Source of the DNA: Plasmodiophora brassicae | Lineage: Eukaryota; Endomyxa: Phytomyxea; Phytomyxea; Plasmodiophorida | NCBI GenBank assembly: GCA_036867785.1 | Contig: CP145411.1 | Span: forward strand, 744,001 to 808,000 | Length of the DNA stretch: 64,000 nt | Reading direction: 5' to 3' | Shown: positions 45,020 through 55,473 of the stretch, one piece after another | Layout: every line of letters begins with the position of its first letter | Position numbering within the stretch: position 1 is the stretch's first letter | Translations under genes and position numbers: made by a program | The notes under the pieces: model-generated | Databases searched by the model: none | What the model saw: only the letters and a program-made list of their open reading frames with translations | What the model was told of the DNA's origin: nothing

Positions 45020-45472
45020 CTACTCATCGTCGACGACATCGCCCCACTGGTTACGCTTGACACGACGCGCGTCTTTCTTGGTGTCGACCTTGTCCAGGAG
45101 TGTGGCGCCCCCCTCGTCAGTGACCTCGCGCCTCGGTCGTCGCGAGCCGCGTCCTGGCGCGGAGCCCACCGATTGACTGCCGTCTCGTTCATCTTTAAAC
45201 CTGACGCGACGTGCCGCATTCGTCTTTGGCGCGGGCCGTTCGTAAAGCTCCTCGCTCGCGTCATCCTTGAAGTCGTCTGGCGGCGGTTCGAGAACGACGT
45301 CCCCGTCGTCTGGTAGCGTATCATTGCGCACTGACCAATCGCCTCGTTTGACTTTCTCCAGCAAGGGCGAATCTGGCCAGTAGGTCTGTGGGACACCGCC
45401 ACAGTCAGGCAGCGTGGACACCAATAGCTCCCGATCGGCGTCCCATGAATATACGACGAACGTCACTGCCAA
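45020..45472 (-). CDS. Hypothetical acidic/basic tail protein
   Basis: A 150-residue uninterrupted frame. The first third looks folded (MAVTFVVYSWDADRELLVST, then PQTYWPDSPLLEKVKRGDWS); the rest is charged and probably disordered, ending KRNQWGDVVDDE. No known domain. Confidence 0.5.
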   Translation of the reverse strand: MAVTFVVYSWDADRELLVSTLPDCGGVPQTYWPDSPLLEKVKRGDWSVRNDTLPDDGDVVLEPPPDDFKDDASEELYERPAPKTNAARRVRFKDERDGSQSVGSAPGRGSRRPRREVTDEGGATLLDKVDTKKDARRVKRNQWGDVVDDE

Positions 45473-45569
45473 GCGGTGTCTTCAGCTCCAGCATTGATTG
45501 CAGCGTGGGCTCCGTTGACTTCCCCCAGCCTGCGCAAGACAATTCAGCGAGGATATTCGCCAGTCGTTA

Positions 45570-46033
45570 TCATGCACCAAGCCAATGCTGACCGTACTGA
45601 GCGCCAAGGACGGAGCCGATGGAACCCAGGATGATCCCGTACCGACCGCGACTGCGAGCAACGAGCACAGACGCTAACAGCCCGGAATCGTGTCAGAATC
45701 ATGCAGCCCGATACGCGCGACCTAGAGAAGTACAGAGCGCTCCGGCCAGTGCCCCCATGAACGCGTACTTCACTATACGCTTCTGTGCTTCCGACCGAAG
45801 CTCCTGGTGCGTCCCGCGTTAGCAATGCACGGCATGAGCATGGTTGGGCCGACCTCGAGATGCCGCATGTCGTCGTCGGAGAGCGTCCCGTCCTGGAACT
45901 TGGTCAGGATCATCTGCCCGACGCGCACCTGCCTGCCGACCGCGTCAGCATCGGGGGCGCACGTACGCGCAGCACGCGATCGTCTCTACACGCGGTGCAG
46001 CGGGTCCCCCGCACGGTCCGCCCGCTCATTCAT
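45570..46033 (-). CDS. Small two-helix membrane protein
   Basis: Four exons by eye give about 95 residues. The N-terminus MNERADRAGDPLHR joins VRVGQMILTKFQDGTLSDDD, then MRHLEELRSEAQKRIVKYAF, a first membrane helix (MGALAGALCTSLG) and a second (YGIILGSIGSVLGAQYG) ending HWLGA. Both helices are glycine-rich with GxxxG-like spacing, as in mitochondrial inner-membrane or MICOS-type proteins, but no family is assigned. Introns are 35-60 bp; their agreement in phase supports the model. Confidence 0.5.
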
Positions 46034-46107
46034 CTCCCGCGTCGCGCTTCCTGCTGCTATAGCGCTACGCCGATCTAACACGCGACGACTCTGCGCGACC
46101 GGGAGGG

Positions 46108-46124
46108 TGCGCGCGCGCGCGCGA
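46108..46124. repeat. (GC)n microsatellite
   Basis: An alternating GC run (GTGCGCGCGCGCGCGCG) lies in the gap between two minus-strand genes. It has Z-DNA potential. Confidence 0.8.
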
Positions 46125-46196
46125 CAATTCCATTATTATGCGTCTGCTCTACATAGCCAGAGGGGGGTCGGAGGTCGCACTGGTCGGGAGAGAGCG

Positions 46197-46605
46197 TCAC
46201 GACGGAGACGGGTGCGGGTCGGTTTCGGCATCGCCGGCGAAGCGCTGCGACTCGCGGTGCACGATGGAATCCGTGAAGACGATTCTGTCGATGGCGGCGC
46301 TGTCAGCGACGTTCGCCTGCGCCAGGGCGATGAGCAGGTCGGCCCGCAGGCGCTGCAGATCAAGCTCGGCCTTGTGCAGCTGCATGCATTGGCGAATGCG
46401 CTCCTGGGAGACGCCCTGCCGATGCTGGGCGTCCAGGTGGCGGCAGTACGCGCGCCATAATCGCAGCAGCGAACAGGCGACGGGCACGGCAGCCGCCACC
46501 GCCACCCATCTCCATTTACCGCTTCTGCTCAACGCAGACGAACCGGGGTCAACCGTCGCCCCGTTTGACGTGCCGTACGGTTTCGCCGGGCACCTGCAGA
46601 TCGGC
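46197..46605 (-). CDS. Hypothetical single-pass membrane protein
   Basis: A frame of about 135 residues from the Met at 46605. It has a hydrophobic segment (WVAVAAAVPVACSLLRLWRA) and then an amphipathic helical region (HKAELDLQRLRADLLIALAQ, then ANVADSAAIDRIVF). The upstream Met at 46718 would add 37 residues of no clear character. No family recognised. Confidence 0.45.
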
Positions 46606-46846
46606 ATAGCGGGACGTGTATGAACATCCGGAGCCGCGTCATCGGAGGCATAGCACCTCCGGCTCCGTCTTGAACCTGATTCCCAAAGTGCATAAAGGGT
46701 GCCCGCACACTGTGCCAACGCCGGTCGGGACGCAGTCTTTGTGCTGGAATCTACAACACGGTCGTACGATTTCGGTGGCGAGACGCGTGATGCCCGCCCG
46801 TACCAGAAGTCAGCGACAAACCCTGGTTCAGCCCTAGCCAGTCCGG

Positions 46847-47102
46847 TTATAAATGCTGGCGCACATAATACAGACCCCTGTCTGACCCCTTGACGTGCAC
46901 GTAAATGGACTTGACGTTCATATTAGCGTCCATCGCCTCGAGCTCGTTGACTCGCGTCTCGATAGCTCCTGGACACAGGGCGACAGGCTGGGGGCACGCC
47001 CATGGGATCGAGTTTTCCGTACTGACGCCTGGCGACTGAAGTGAGATGAAGCTCACCGGTGCGCCTTCCTCATCAGATGTCTCGATCGTGTCATTGTTCA
47101 TG
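46847..47102 (-). CDS. Small hypothetical protein
   Basis: An 84-residue frame starting MNNDTIETSDEEGAPVSF, with a folded-looking end (AIETRVNELEAMDANMNVKS, IYVHVKGSDRGLYYVRQHL). Divergent from the lyase gene with 99 bp between starts, which fits a shared promoter region. Function unknown. Confidence 0.45.
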
Positions 47103-47201
47103 TGAAAAATACGGTGGAGACGGACACGGCTGCCGCTTCGAGGGGCAATTTTTCGACGTGTCTGTGGGTTCCGAGAGTGCACAGCGATAGTGACATTTGT
47201 G

Positions 47202-48319
47202 ATGGCGTCGTCGATGGGACGGGCGTTCCGCGAGGCGGTGCGGCAGCATGCGCCGTTACAGATCATTGGATGTACGACTGCCTACACTGGAATGTTGGCG
47301 CAGCGGGCCGGGGCTAAGGCGCTCTATGTATCCGGGTCTGGTGTCGCCACTGCGTCCCATGGACTCCCGGACCTCGGCATCACCAATCTCAACGATGTCG
47401 TCGAAGACGTTCGCCGATTATCGAGGTCGGAACACGCGCATCGATCCCCGGAAACGTTCTTGGCGCTGACAGGCCCGGACAGTTGCACGACGCTTCCCAT
47501 TCTGGTTGATGTCGATACAGGGTTCGGCAGTGCGTTCGGTATCGCTCGAACCGTGAACGAACTCGAGCGTGCTGGGGCCGCCGCCATCCATATCGAGGAT
47601 CAGGAGGCCAATAAACGATGCGGTCACCGGCCAAACAAGACGATCGTCGACGTGGACGAAATGTGTGACCGCATACGTGCAGCCGTCGACGCTCGATCTG
47701 ATCCTGATTTCGGTCGGGGAACCACATTGTCTAGGTTAACCACTGAAGCCTGAATCCATCCATCCAATGGCACAGTAATCATGGCACGCACTGACGCACT
47801 GGCAAACGAGGGCCTCGACGGCGCGGTGAAACGCGCCCGAGCGTATATCGACGGTAAGCATGAGATTGTGTCGGTTCATACGTCGCTAAGCGCACTGGTA
47901 CCCAGCTGGTGCCGATATGCTATTCCCTGAGGCCTTCACGAAACTGGAACAGTACGCTGTGCTTCAGAAGCATTTCCCGGACACGCCCTACCTTGCCAAT
48001 ATTACCGAGTTTGGTCTGCGAGGGTATGCCGTTCTGTACTGACTTGCTCTCTGATCGCGTTACAGGAGCGACGCCTCTGTTTTCAACAAAAGAACTTGCG
48101 AACGTCGGCGTGTCAATGGTGCTCTACCCACTGTCCATCCATCGGGCACAGGCTAGGGCCGCCATTAAGGTCGCTGAATCAATCATCAACGAAGGACACC
48201 AGAAGAACGTCGTGGACATGATGCAAACGCGCGACGAACTGTACGACGCTCTTGACTACCGTCGTTACGAGGACTACATCGACTCGCTCAGCGCCAGACG
48301 CAAGCCATCTGAGGAATAG
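47202..48319 (+). CDS. 2-methylisocitrate lyase (PrpB-like, isocitrate lyase/PEP mutase superfamily)
   Basis: It cleaves 2-methylisocitrate to pyruvate and succinate in the methylcitrate cycle of propionate use, normally in mitochondria. Five exons with introns at 47426-47482 and near 47722-47779, 47853-47910 and 48014-48064. Joined sequence gives [95 protein letters not shown] and [20 protein letters not shown]. The catalytic KRCGH cysteine and the metal-binding acids are intact. It follows bacterial and mitochondrial PrpB more closely than glyoxylate-cycle isocitrate lyase. No clear targeting peptide precedes [13 protein letters not shown]. Confidence 0.9.
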
Positions 48320-48357
48320 GCACACCTAATACACCGGACATCGGTCGATGTCCTTCT

Positions 48358-48500
48358 GTGCCACCCCCGCTTGTCATGGGTGGTCCGGAACGCCCAATAT
48401 CATTCGCCACCGTTCGAGTCGCTCTGCCGCAGATGGCGGCCAGCCTACTTGATTGTGCAACGCCTGAGGAGTCGCATTCTCACAAGTTAATTATCCGGCA
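48358..48500 (+). pseudogene. Degenerate partial duplicate of the F-BAR gene 5' region
   Basis: The DNA from about 48370 (CGCTTGTCATGGGTGGTCCGG) to about 48490 (GAGGAGTCGCATTCTCACAA) resembles 48936-49115 (CGCTTGTGGGTGGTCCGG through GAGGAATCGCATTGTCAGAA), with a deletion in the middle. Translation gives LLDCATPEESHSHKLI against LLKCATLEESHCQKVT in the real gene. It keeps no other coding region and is probably a dead duplicate. The 48500-48960 interval shows no other gene. Confidence 0.6.
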
Positions 48501-48962
48501 GGAATACAACCGCGACTATACTGTCAAACTGTCAACGACCTGTCGGGTTCCCCCCACAGCGCCCTGTGTGTTGGGTTGCGAAGGAGCCCCAACCACGGCG
48601 AGTACGGTGTAGTCTGCAACGCATGCCCCGGTAGGTACAAACGTACTGGTACGGTGCGGCGACATCGACACCTTCCTGATGTCCTGCCCCTACAGCTGGG
48701 CGCATTGTGAGGTGGAGTGCCCCAAATTCCGGGTGCTGCGTACCAAATGGACACCCTGGGACGCGTTTGGATGAAAAGTGACGACCTCTGGGAGCAGCAT
48801 CCTACATAGACTCTAGGCGTGATGTAGTCAATACTGAGCGCTCCAACCTCTGCGTCCGGGGCGATGTGTCAACTACAGTTTGGTGTGCAGCGTAACTGGC
48901 GTATTTTTGGGGCAGCTGCCGTGCTGGGTGGCATATCCGCTTGTGGGTGGTCCGGAACGTCA

Positions 48963-50694
48963 ATGCCGCCGTCGTCTTCGTTCGAGTCGACGTTCGTGCA
49001 CCGGCCCGAGATCGCGCTGTCGCAGGCGGAGATCGGCCTGCGCCACGTCCGCGAGGTGTCGGCCGTCCTGCTGAAGTGCGCTACGCTCGAGGAATCGCAT
49101 TGTCAGAAGGTGACATCGCTGCTCGGCGATGCGCTCGGAAAGATACAAGGGCATGGCACTGGTACAGAAGATGCCATGACGACTTTGCATTGTGCAATGC
49201 AAGGCGTTCTGCATGCGTACTTGCAGGCGGCGAAGCTGCGCGTGGATATGGCGCGACGATTCGCCGAACAGGTCGGCGCACCACTGGAACGATTCCACAA
49301 AGATGGGTGCGCTCGAGTGAAACAGCTGTCGAAGCGTGAGAAAGACGAGAAGAGCCAGCTGGAGGCGGCGAAATCGGCGTTACAGAAGCAGCGGGCCAAG
49401 TGCCTGCAATTGCACGAGTCGACACAGACAGCGCCGCCTGATGCCGATGCTGACAAGCAATCGTCGAGATTGTTTCGTCTTGCCGGCACTCTGGGAGCTC
49501 GGCCGTTGACGGCAGCGGAAGCAGGCGACAAGTTGGATCGAGAGTCGGAGATCTACGATGAGATGCTTACGGCCACCTCGGCTCAGCAGGACAAGTATTT
49601 CGACGTATGCTTGCCTGAGATCCTGTCTAGCCTGCATTGTTTGGAACTGGACCGCGGCACAATTCTTTCGAATCAGCTTCGGATCGCCGCTTCCGAATTG
49701 CATTCTCTTGCCAATGCTACCAATGAGGAAGCGTCCATTCTGGATGGTCTGTGCGCCGCAATTGACATTAACAAGGACGTGCAGTCCTTCATAGATGACA
49801 CGAACGCGTTGATCAAGTAGGGAGCTGCTCCGCTATCTTGTACTTCACTAACGACTGGAAACTCAGAAACAATACTCAGACCCATACGCGGACGAAGAGC
49901 GAGTTCGTTTACGATCTCCCGGTTAGCCAGCCCAGCTCAATATTCAGGTGTGTTCATAGTATGACAAACTTGGTCGTGGCTCTGATGTGGTCAACGCATC
50001 AGGAAACCTCTCGAAGCACTGGTCGCTGCCAATGGCGGCTTAGAACCGCAACTGCTCCTCTGTCTGACAGATCGACTTCGACATCTAGGGGCCCTCAAAT
50101 CAACCGAGGGTATCTTTCGAGTATCCGCTGACAAGAGCGAAATTATGACATTGAAGAGACAAGTATCAAGGGTATTGATCTCGCGATACTCTGCACTGAA
50201 CTGTGTCTTTTCCAGATTGAAACCCGTTCCTCCATACCTGACGTTGTTTCGCAGTGCGGTTCCGTCCACGTTCTCGCGGGCCTGATCAAAGATTGGCTTC
50301 GAAGCTTGCCTGAACCTGTTATCCCGGTTGCCTGCTACGAGGAGGTCCTGAGGATAGGCAGCGCTGCACCTGCCGAACAACCTGCTCTCATATCTCAGTT
50401 CTGGTCAAGTGGCGCTGTACCGCCGCCCAATAAGGTCGTCTTACGCCATCTGAAGTCAGTCGTCGATGAGGTTGTCGCATCGGTAATACGCACTGTGGCG
50501 CAGCTCTGACGTCAGATGCACAGGTCAGCGCGGCCGTGGAACAAACGCGCATGACCGCCTACAACATGTCCGTCTGCCTAACGCCCTGCCTTATCCGACC
50601 GCCAAGCGTCATCCCAGCGGCAACGCTCATATCGAACAACAGAGTCGAGGTCGCCTTCGCCCAAGCACTGTTCACGTCCGACTCGCTACCGTAG
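48963..50694 (+). CDS. F-BAR/BAR-like and RhoGAP domain protein
   Basis: The first exon (about 48963-49818) encodes a long helical membrane-curving domain (LSQAEIGLRHVREVSAVLLK through GLCAAIDINKDVQSFIDDTN). Introns near 49818-49868, 49947-50000, 50162-50215 and about 50480-50524 join it to a linker (THTRTKSEFVYDLPVSQ) and a RhoGAP domain: KPLEALVAANGGLEP, KSTEGIFRVSADKSEIMTL with the catalytic Arg finger, SLPEPVIPVACYEEV, and TRMTAYNMSVCLTPCLIRPP. The protein ends at 50694. It would stimulate GTP hydrolysis by Rho/Rac/Cdc42 at curved membranes, for example in endocytosis or cortical actin control. BAR subtype is uncertain. Confidence 0.8.
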
Positions 50695-50857
50695 CTTTCT
50701 ATAACATTGAATAGTCTACCTACCACACACCACTCCATACCCTGGCCACCAGTCACCGTATACGTGCGACGTGAAATGCGCTCGTTCGGGACGACCTATG
50801 TTCTGTATTCGGGTGAGTTATTTTCAGTCGTGCGGAACCCTACAGGCAGCCGCGACA

Positions 50858-51585
50858 ATGACGGCGGCAGCTGCAGGGCGCGACCGCGTCGTTTTGTTTG
50901 CCCGTCATGTCCAGACCTGGGCCGACTATCTGGCGGCGCACCCGGTGCCCACGCCGCCCGTCCCTCGATCCAGGCCGTTCTCCCATTCGGCGAACAGCTT
51001 CGTTGGCGCTTGGCACGGTGGTTCTCGTTGCTCGTTCCTGGACGGGATTTCGCATTATAACGGTGTTGCACAGGCGATATCACCGCACTCGGGGTCCATT
51101 CGATCGCATTCGGTTCGAATGCCGGCTTGGTCCCGCGTCGAGGTGCATCACGAGTCCTGTTCAACGCGGCCGGGTCTGACACCGTCAAGGACTGTCGTCA
51201 AAAGCGGCCTTGTCCGCTTGGGCATGTCGCTGTGACGACGGCCGGTCATCTGCCATGTAAGAATCTGGTGCACATGGCGCTACCTGACACGTACGATCGG
51301 GATACGGTCGTGTCCGCGTATGGCAATGCGCTAACATGCATGCCGAAACACCGGATCGAGGAGATGGCGTTCGCGTCCTTATCGTCGACCATGTTCGGTG
51401 CGGACGACGACGAGCTCGCCGAGGTACGTGTGCAGGCAATTCGCGACTGGGTCGACAAGAACCTCTATGGCAAACGGCAATCTGTGGATCGCGTCATCCT
51501 GGCGGCTAAGGACCCGCAGGAGTATGATCGACTCATCCGGCTCCTGTTCGCGTACTTTCCGCCCCAGGATACATCACAATTGTAA
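50858..51585 (+). CDS. Macro-domain protein
   Basis: Two exons joined across 51018-51073 give SFVGAWHGDITALGVHSIAF, then SNAGLVPRRGASRVLFNAAG, CPLGHVAVTTAGHLPCKNLV and HMALPDTYDRDTVVSAYGN. These match the macro-domain core (GDIT strand, NAA/N position, AAG, GxxxxTxGxxLP, H-x-V-P). Macro domains bind or hydrolyse ADP-ribose and related nucleotides. The catalytic-loop asparagine pair of active hydrolases is replaced (GSNAG), so it may read rather than remove ADP-ribose. About 55 N-terminal residues (DRVVLFARHVQTWADYLAAH) form a possible extra helix. The end, EYDRLIRLLFAYFPPQ, fits the last macro-domain strand and helix. Confidence 0.75.
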
Positions 51586-51673
51586 CATAGATACATCCAT
51601 AGCAGTATATACAATACCTGGTCGACGGGCACCCTCATCGATTCCGGCCGTCTCTCGGCGGCATGTGGCTCCG

Positions 51674-52564
51674 ATGCGCTCCGAAGCCTGGCGGGTTCCG
51701 GTGCCGCTGATCGGAACAGAAATGGTATCCGCCGTCCCAGTGCAGTTGTCCTGCCCGATATGCTTGAGGGTCATGCTGCCGGACGACCTGTCGACGTGCA
51801 ACCACGGGCACAGTTTCTGTGAATCGTGCATCCAGCGGTGGCTGGATCGCCAGTCGACTTGCCCGATCGATCGTGCGCAGCTGGTCAGGGCGGACCTATC
51901 GCCGAACTTCCTGGCGCGATCGCTCTTGACATGCGTTCACGTTCGCTGCCCATCGTCGTCGTGCACATGGACTGGGACGCCAGCGCATCTTCGCGTTCAC
52001 GAAGAGCGATGCGAGCACGTACACAACCCTGGCTGCGCCGTTGGAGCGACCCGGTATGATGAGGACGGTGCTGGTGACGACGGATCGATATTCGAAGGCT
52101 TCGCCTGTCTGCGCATGTCCCACATCTATCGAATGGTGGATGTGCTCCTTCAGAGAAGCGATCAGGTGACGTTAGAGCGAACATTCCACTGGAGCATCGG
52201 CGCGGATTCACTCATGAACCTCGACCTAAGCGGTTCCGTTCGTTCACAAGAGTTCGACCTTGCCGGACAGCAATTTCAGCTGGAGGTCTTGCGGAAAGCT
52301 GATTCGTTCAGCGTGTACGTGATCCTCATCCAACGACTGTGCGTGTACCGAGTCGTTAAATTCAAGTTCAAGGTCGCTGGTGTAACTGGATGGACGCCGG
52401 AATGCGAACTATTATGCACCAAATCCTCGTTCGGCGATGGGCGAGGACTCGACAACGTGATACCCGTCAGGCACCTGGAGCAGGCCAAAGTTGACCGAAT
52501 CGCGCTGAAGGTGCGCATCGCCATTGGGCCAGAGCGAACCCCAATCAAATTAAAGTCAGCATAG
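51674..52564 (+). CDS. RING/TRAF-like E3 ubiquitin ligase
   Basis: An uninterrupted frame. The N-terminal RING reads LSCPICLRVMLPDDLS, then CNHGHSFCESCIQRWL and CPIDRAQL; the last ligand is Asp, as in TRAF-type CPxD fingers. A TRAF/SIAH-like zinc segment follows (LLTCVHVRCPSSSCTWTGT, then HLRVHEERCEH). The C-terminal half contains LERTFHWSIGADSLMNLDLS and FQLEVLRKADSFSVYVILI, which resemble a MATH/TRAF beta sandwich. Start choice is between 51674 and 51722; both precede the RING. Probable substrate-binding ubiquitin ligase, target unknown. About 90 bp after the macro-domain gene. Confidence 0.72.
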   Translation: MRSEAWRVPVPLIGTEMVSAVPVQLSCPICLRVMLPDDLSTCNHGHSFCESCIQRWLDRQSTCPIDRAQLVRADLSPNFLARSLLTCVHVRCPSSSCTWTGTPAHLRVHEERCEHVHNPGCAVGATRYDEDGAGDDGSIFEGFACLRMSHIYRMVDVLLQRSDQVTLERTFHWSIGADSLMNLDLSGSVRSQEFDLAGQQFQLEVLRKADSFSVYVILIQRLCVYRVVKFKFKVAGVTGWTPECELLCTKSSFGDGRGLDNVIPVRHLEQAKVDRIALKVRIAIGPERTPIKLKSA

Positions 52565-53409
52565 TCGATGATCCAGTAAACAATCTGCGGCGCTGTTCGC
52601 AGAGTAGGACGACGACAGGACATCAGGCGACGAAGCAGCGTCATGTTCTTCGCCAATACGCTCACGTCTTTCCTTCCACTTCGCCGCGCCCAACTATTTC
52701 CTGGAACAGGCACACCATCACATGGTCGTCGCCATTCGTTGGTATAGCACCATTTGAAAGCCCTCGGATTCACATGCCTCGGGAATGGGAATTGACTGAC
52801 CTCAGGATCTGCCACAGTGGCTGGAGTGGTTCAAAGTCATGTGGCGTGGTTAGAGAAACATGCATCCAGAACCAGCGGGTGGCAGTACGGCGCTCTAGCA
52901 ACGTAACTGATCGATCCGCCACTCATGCAGCGCACCTCAGATGCCTCCGCCGCCAGCACACGCTCTGAATATTGTAATGTGAGAGCAGAGAGACCCCGCT
53001 GGGCAAACGATTCGGCGCGGTGCAGTCAGGGCACGCGACTTGGACGTCGTACATAGCCCGGGTTCCAGAAAATGCCGTTTTCGGCGACCCAGGTCGCCGT
53101 CCGAAGGCCCGGCTGATTCCGAAGGAAGGCCTGGAGAAGGAATGTCCCTTGACGCAAGAATTGGGCATACCGGAGCGTACGAAGATGAACAGAGCATGAG
53201 CGAAAGATGGAAATCAGGCTGGCGTCGGTATCGATAGCTACATATCCCGACATGGCCACGGACTGCGATAACTGGAGGGACGACCACTCACACGGACTGC
53301 GCGGGTACCGCCAAAACCAGGCCTCGGACTCCGGGACGGCGTTGCCCCTGAGCTGGTTGTTGACCATACCTCGCGCATCGTGTCGCATCTGCTGTCTGCG
53401 ATACGCCAA
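52565..53409 (-). CDS. Possible spliced hypothetical gene
   Basis: Minus-strand frames look coding: WFWRYPRSPCEWSSLQLS, MSGYVAIDTDASLISIFRSC, FLRQGTFLLQAFLRNQPGLR, and near the 3' end AFKWCYTNEWRRPCDGVPVP and PQIVYWIIDYADFN. Several introns would be needed and I could not place them confidently. No domain recognised. Its end at about 52565 is tail-to-tail with the RING/TRAF gene. Confidence 0.4.
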
Positions 53410-53422
53410 CCTCTATTGGATT

Positions 53423-54467
53423 ATGCAGACTAGCCAGTCTCATGAATACTGCTTGACGGCACTGAAGGCGGAGTTGGACCGGCTTGGCTTCGATCGAAAT
53501 GATTTCGCGGGCTCGCTGAATCGCAATATGCAGTCTGTTGAGGAAGTGTTTGCGATTATCGACAATTTCCTGGAGCGATGGCCGAAATGTGGGATTGTTG
53601 GAATGTACCGTACGAACTGCTCCAACATCTATCCAACGTTGACGTTGTTGAGCTCCCGGTCGTACCCATGTCGAGATCATCGGCTCATGTCACTGATTCG
53701 ACGACTGAGACGATGCAACCCGCTGCGGACGCTCTCCGACGTAAGCATGCTGTTGTCGACATTGTGGACGTACCCGCTTGTTGGACATCTTGTTCACGTA
53801 CAAGGCCGCCTTCACATCAACAGGTCTGTTGTCCAGTTGGACACTGTCGCAGCATGATGCGTCGCGACAGTCTGCAATACCATATTGAGTCACAGCATTG
53901 CCATGTTCAAGTGGTGAACTCGAAAGGCAAACGGGCATCCAGTTCCACTTCCCAAACCTCGATCTTCAACTTCTTCAAGAAGCCACGTTTGGAGAACGAG
54001 CCCATCGCGATTGAAAGTGGAGGTATATATTCCTATGTAAGCATGCATGCACGATCTAGTTTCTGATATCATGTAATTTGTAGAAATTAATGCAGTGCTT
54101 GAGGAGAAATCATCTTGCCTGAATGTCCCTGTTGCTAATCCCTCTGCTCGCGTCGGCCGGACTGGATGTGTCTGCTCCAAATTTGCCGTTCGCCCAGGAA
54201 TCTGCTGGCTTCTCTTCTGATCGTCATGATTCGTTCTCAAGTGCTAACCAACCCCCTCATCATCCAGCTACTTCCTCATGTGCTGGCCAATCTCCTAACT
54301 GTCGTGGCTCCTCATCATGTGCTGACCCATCCTCTGATGGTTCTGCCACTCCTTCCGATCATCCGGCCCTCGGTCTTCCTCATGGTTCGATGCTGAAAGG
54401 GATTTCGCTACAGTACGGCGGCAATCAAGGGCGGCGTTGCACTTCCCGTTTTACCAGTTATGATTGA
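53423..54467 (+). CDS. PIP-box and zinc-finger protein (possible PCNA partner)
   Basis: The first exon is helical (YCLTALKAELDRLGFDRND, then NMQSVEEVFAIIDNFLERW). A later exon has a Cys/His finger (CCPVGHCRSMMRRDSLQYHI, then ESQHC) and, about 30 residues on, QTSIFNFFKKPR. This is a canonical PIP box (Q-x-x-I-x-x-F-F plus basic residues) that would dock on PCNA. An intron near 54025-54082 joins to EINAVLEEKSSCLNVPVA and a Ser/Pro/His-rich tail. The combination finger plus PIP box suggests DNA replication or damage tolerance. Exon limits around 53600-53680 and after 54190 are uncertain. Confidence 0.5.
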
Positions 54468-54568
54468 GCAACTCGAGACACTGAGGCTTCGACTTGTTTC
54501 CAAATCGAGAAGTGCCGGGTGGTGCGGGAGCGTCATCCGCGGCCAACCAGGCACCAGTATTCTGAAAC

Positions 54569-54865
54569 ATGTCTTTACCGATGAGAATATCTAGGATGGA
54601 ATCCCGGATATATTGTACTTGCTCCAACACTCTGAAGATCGGGAACGAGGCTGTTGTCGAGGGAATGGGGTGCGTCATCAGTCGCCACGCAGCTGCCGGC
54701 CGCCATTTGTCGCCTGAGACTGTGGCCGACGAGGCCTTCATTGATTACAATGGCCCGGCGCCCACAAATGCCGACAGCATTCTCAGTGACGTCCTCGACA
54801 TGTACTTCAAGGATAACAAGCACCACATTTCGCAGACGTCGTACGGACGTCTCACTTCGCGGTAA
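54569..54865 (+). CDS. Coding-looking exon(s), possibly the 3' end of the preceding gene
   Basis: One frame reads GNEAVVEGMGCVISRHAAAG, LSPETVADEAFIDYNGPAP and SILSDVLDMYFKDNKHHISQ before a stop at 54865. Just upstream another frame reads LRLRLVSKSRSAGWCGSVIR and TSILKHVFTDENI. They could be last exons of the PIP-box gene or a separate small gene. No family recognised. Confidence 0.4.
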   Translation: MSLPMRISRMESRIYCTCSNTLKIGNEAVVEGMGCVISRHAAAGRHLSPETVADEAFIDYNGPAPTNADSILSDVLDMYFKDNKHHISQTSYGRLTSR

Positions 54866-54869
54866 CAGG

Positions 54870-55473
54870 TAAAGTGGTTTCCCGCATGCTTGCCCGTCGG
54901 GATGCGAAGATCCTGAATTTGGAGTCGTCCAAATAAACTTTACCGAGCATTGCCGGGGTAACGTCTGCACTATGGCGCATGATACACTTACCCTATTCCG
55001 AAGGACCGGCTGGCACCCATCCGAAGGCCGACGATGGGGAATAGCCTTCGGACGGAGGCCGACTCGAAAAGCACTTTCTGGAAGCCGGTACATAGCACGG
55101 TCAGCGCACGTGTGGCCGCCGAAACGACATAATAGGTACATAGTTCCAGTTTCCAGACCCTTCGTCAACGACGTGTCTCGATTCTAGCCTGACGTGCGCC
55201 TCGACGCGACCCACATTCGGCAACATTGGATTCGCAACCAGAATCGTTCTCCCCGCTGTCGGGTGGGGAAGACATGCTCGCTCGCCTTGGTGCTGCAGGT
55301 CGCTGTGCCAGATTAGTTGATGGTGCTCGGTTCTATGAGGACTATTGGTGTTGGCTGGTGCCCACTGTTGCAATGATTGTGCCAAGACGGGTATGGTGGC
55401 TTGGATGCATCGCTGACTAGGCACTAGTGACTACAACAGCCATATGTAAATAATACATGATCCTGGTCGTTAA
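54870..55473. other. Stretch without a supported gene
   Basis: Open frames on both strands (for example 54972-55187 plus) are short and lack recognisable features. A short imperfect inverted repeat, CATCCGAAGGC and GCCTTCGGA, lies at about 55018-55055. Confidence 0.35.
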
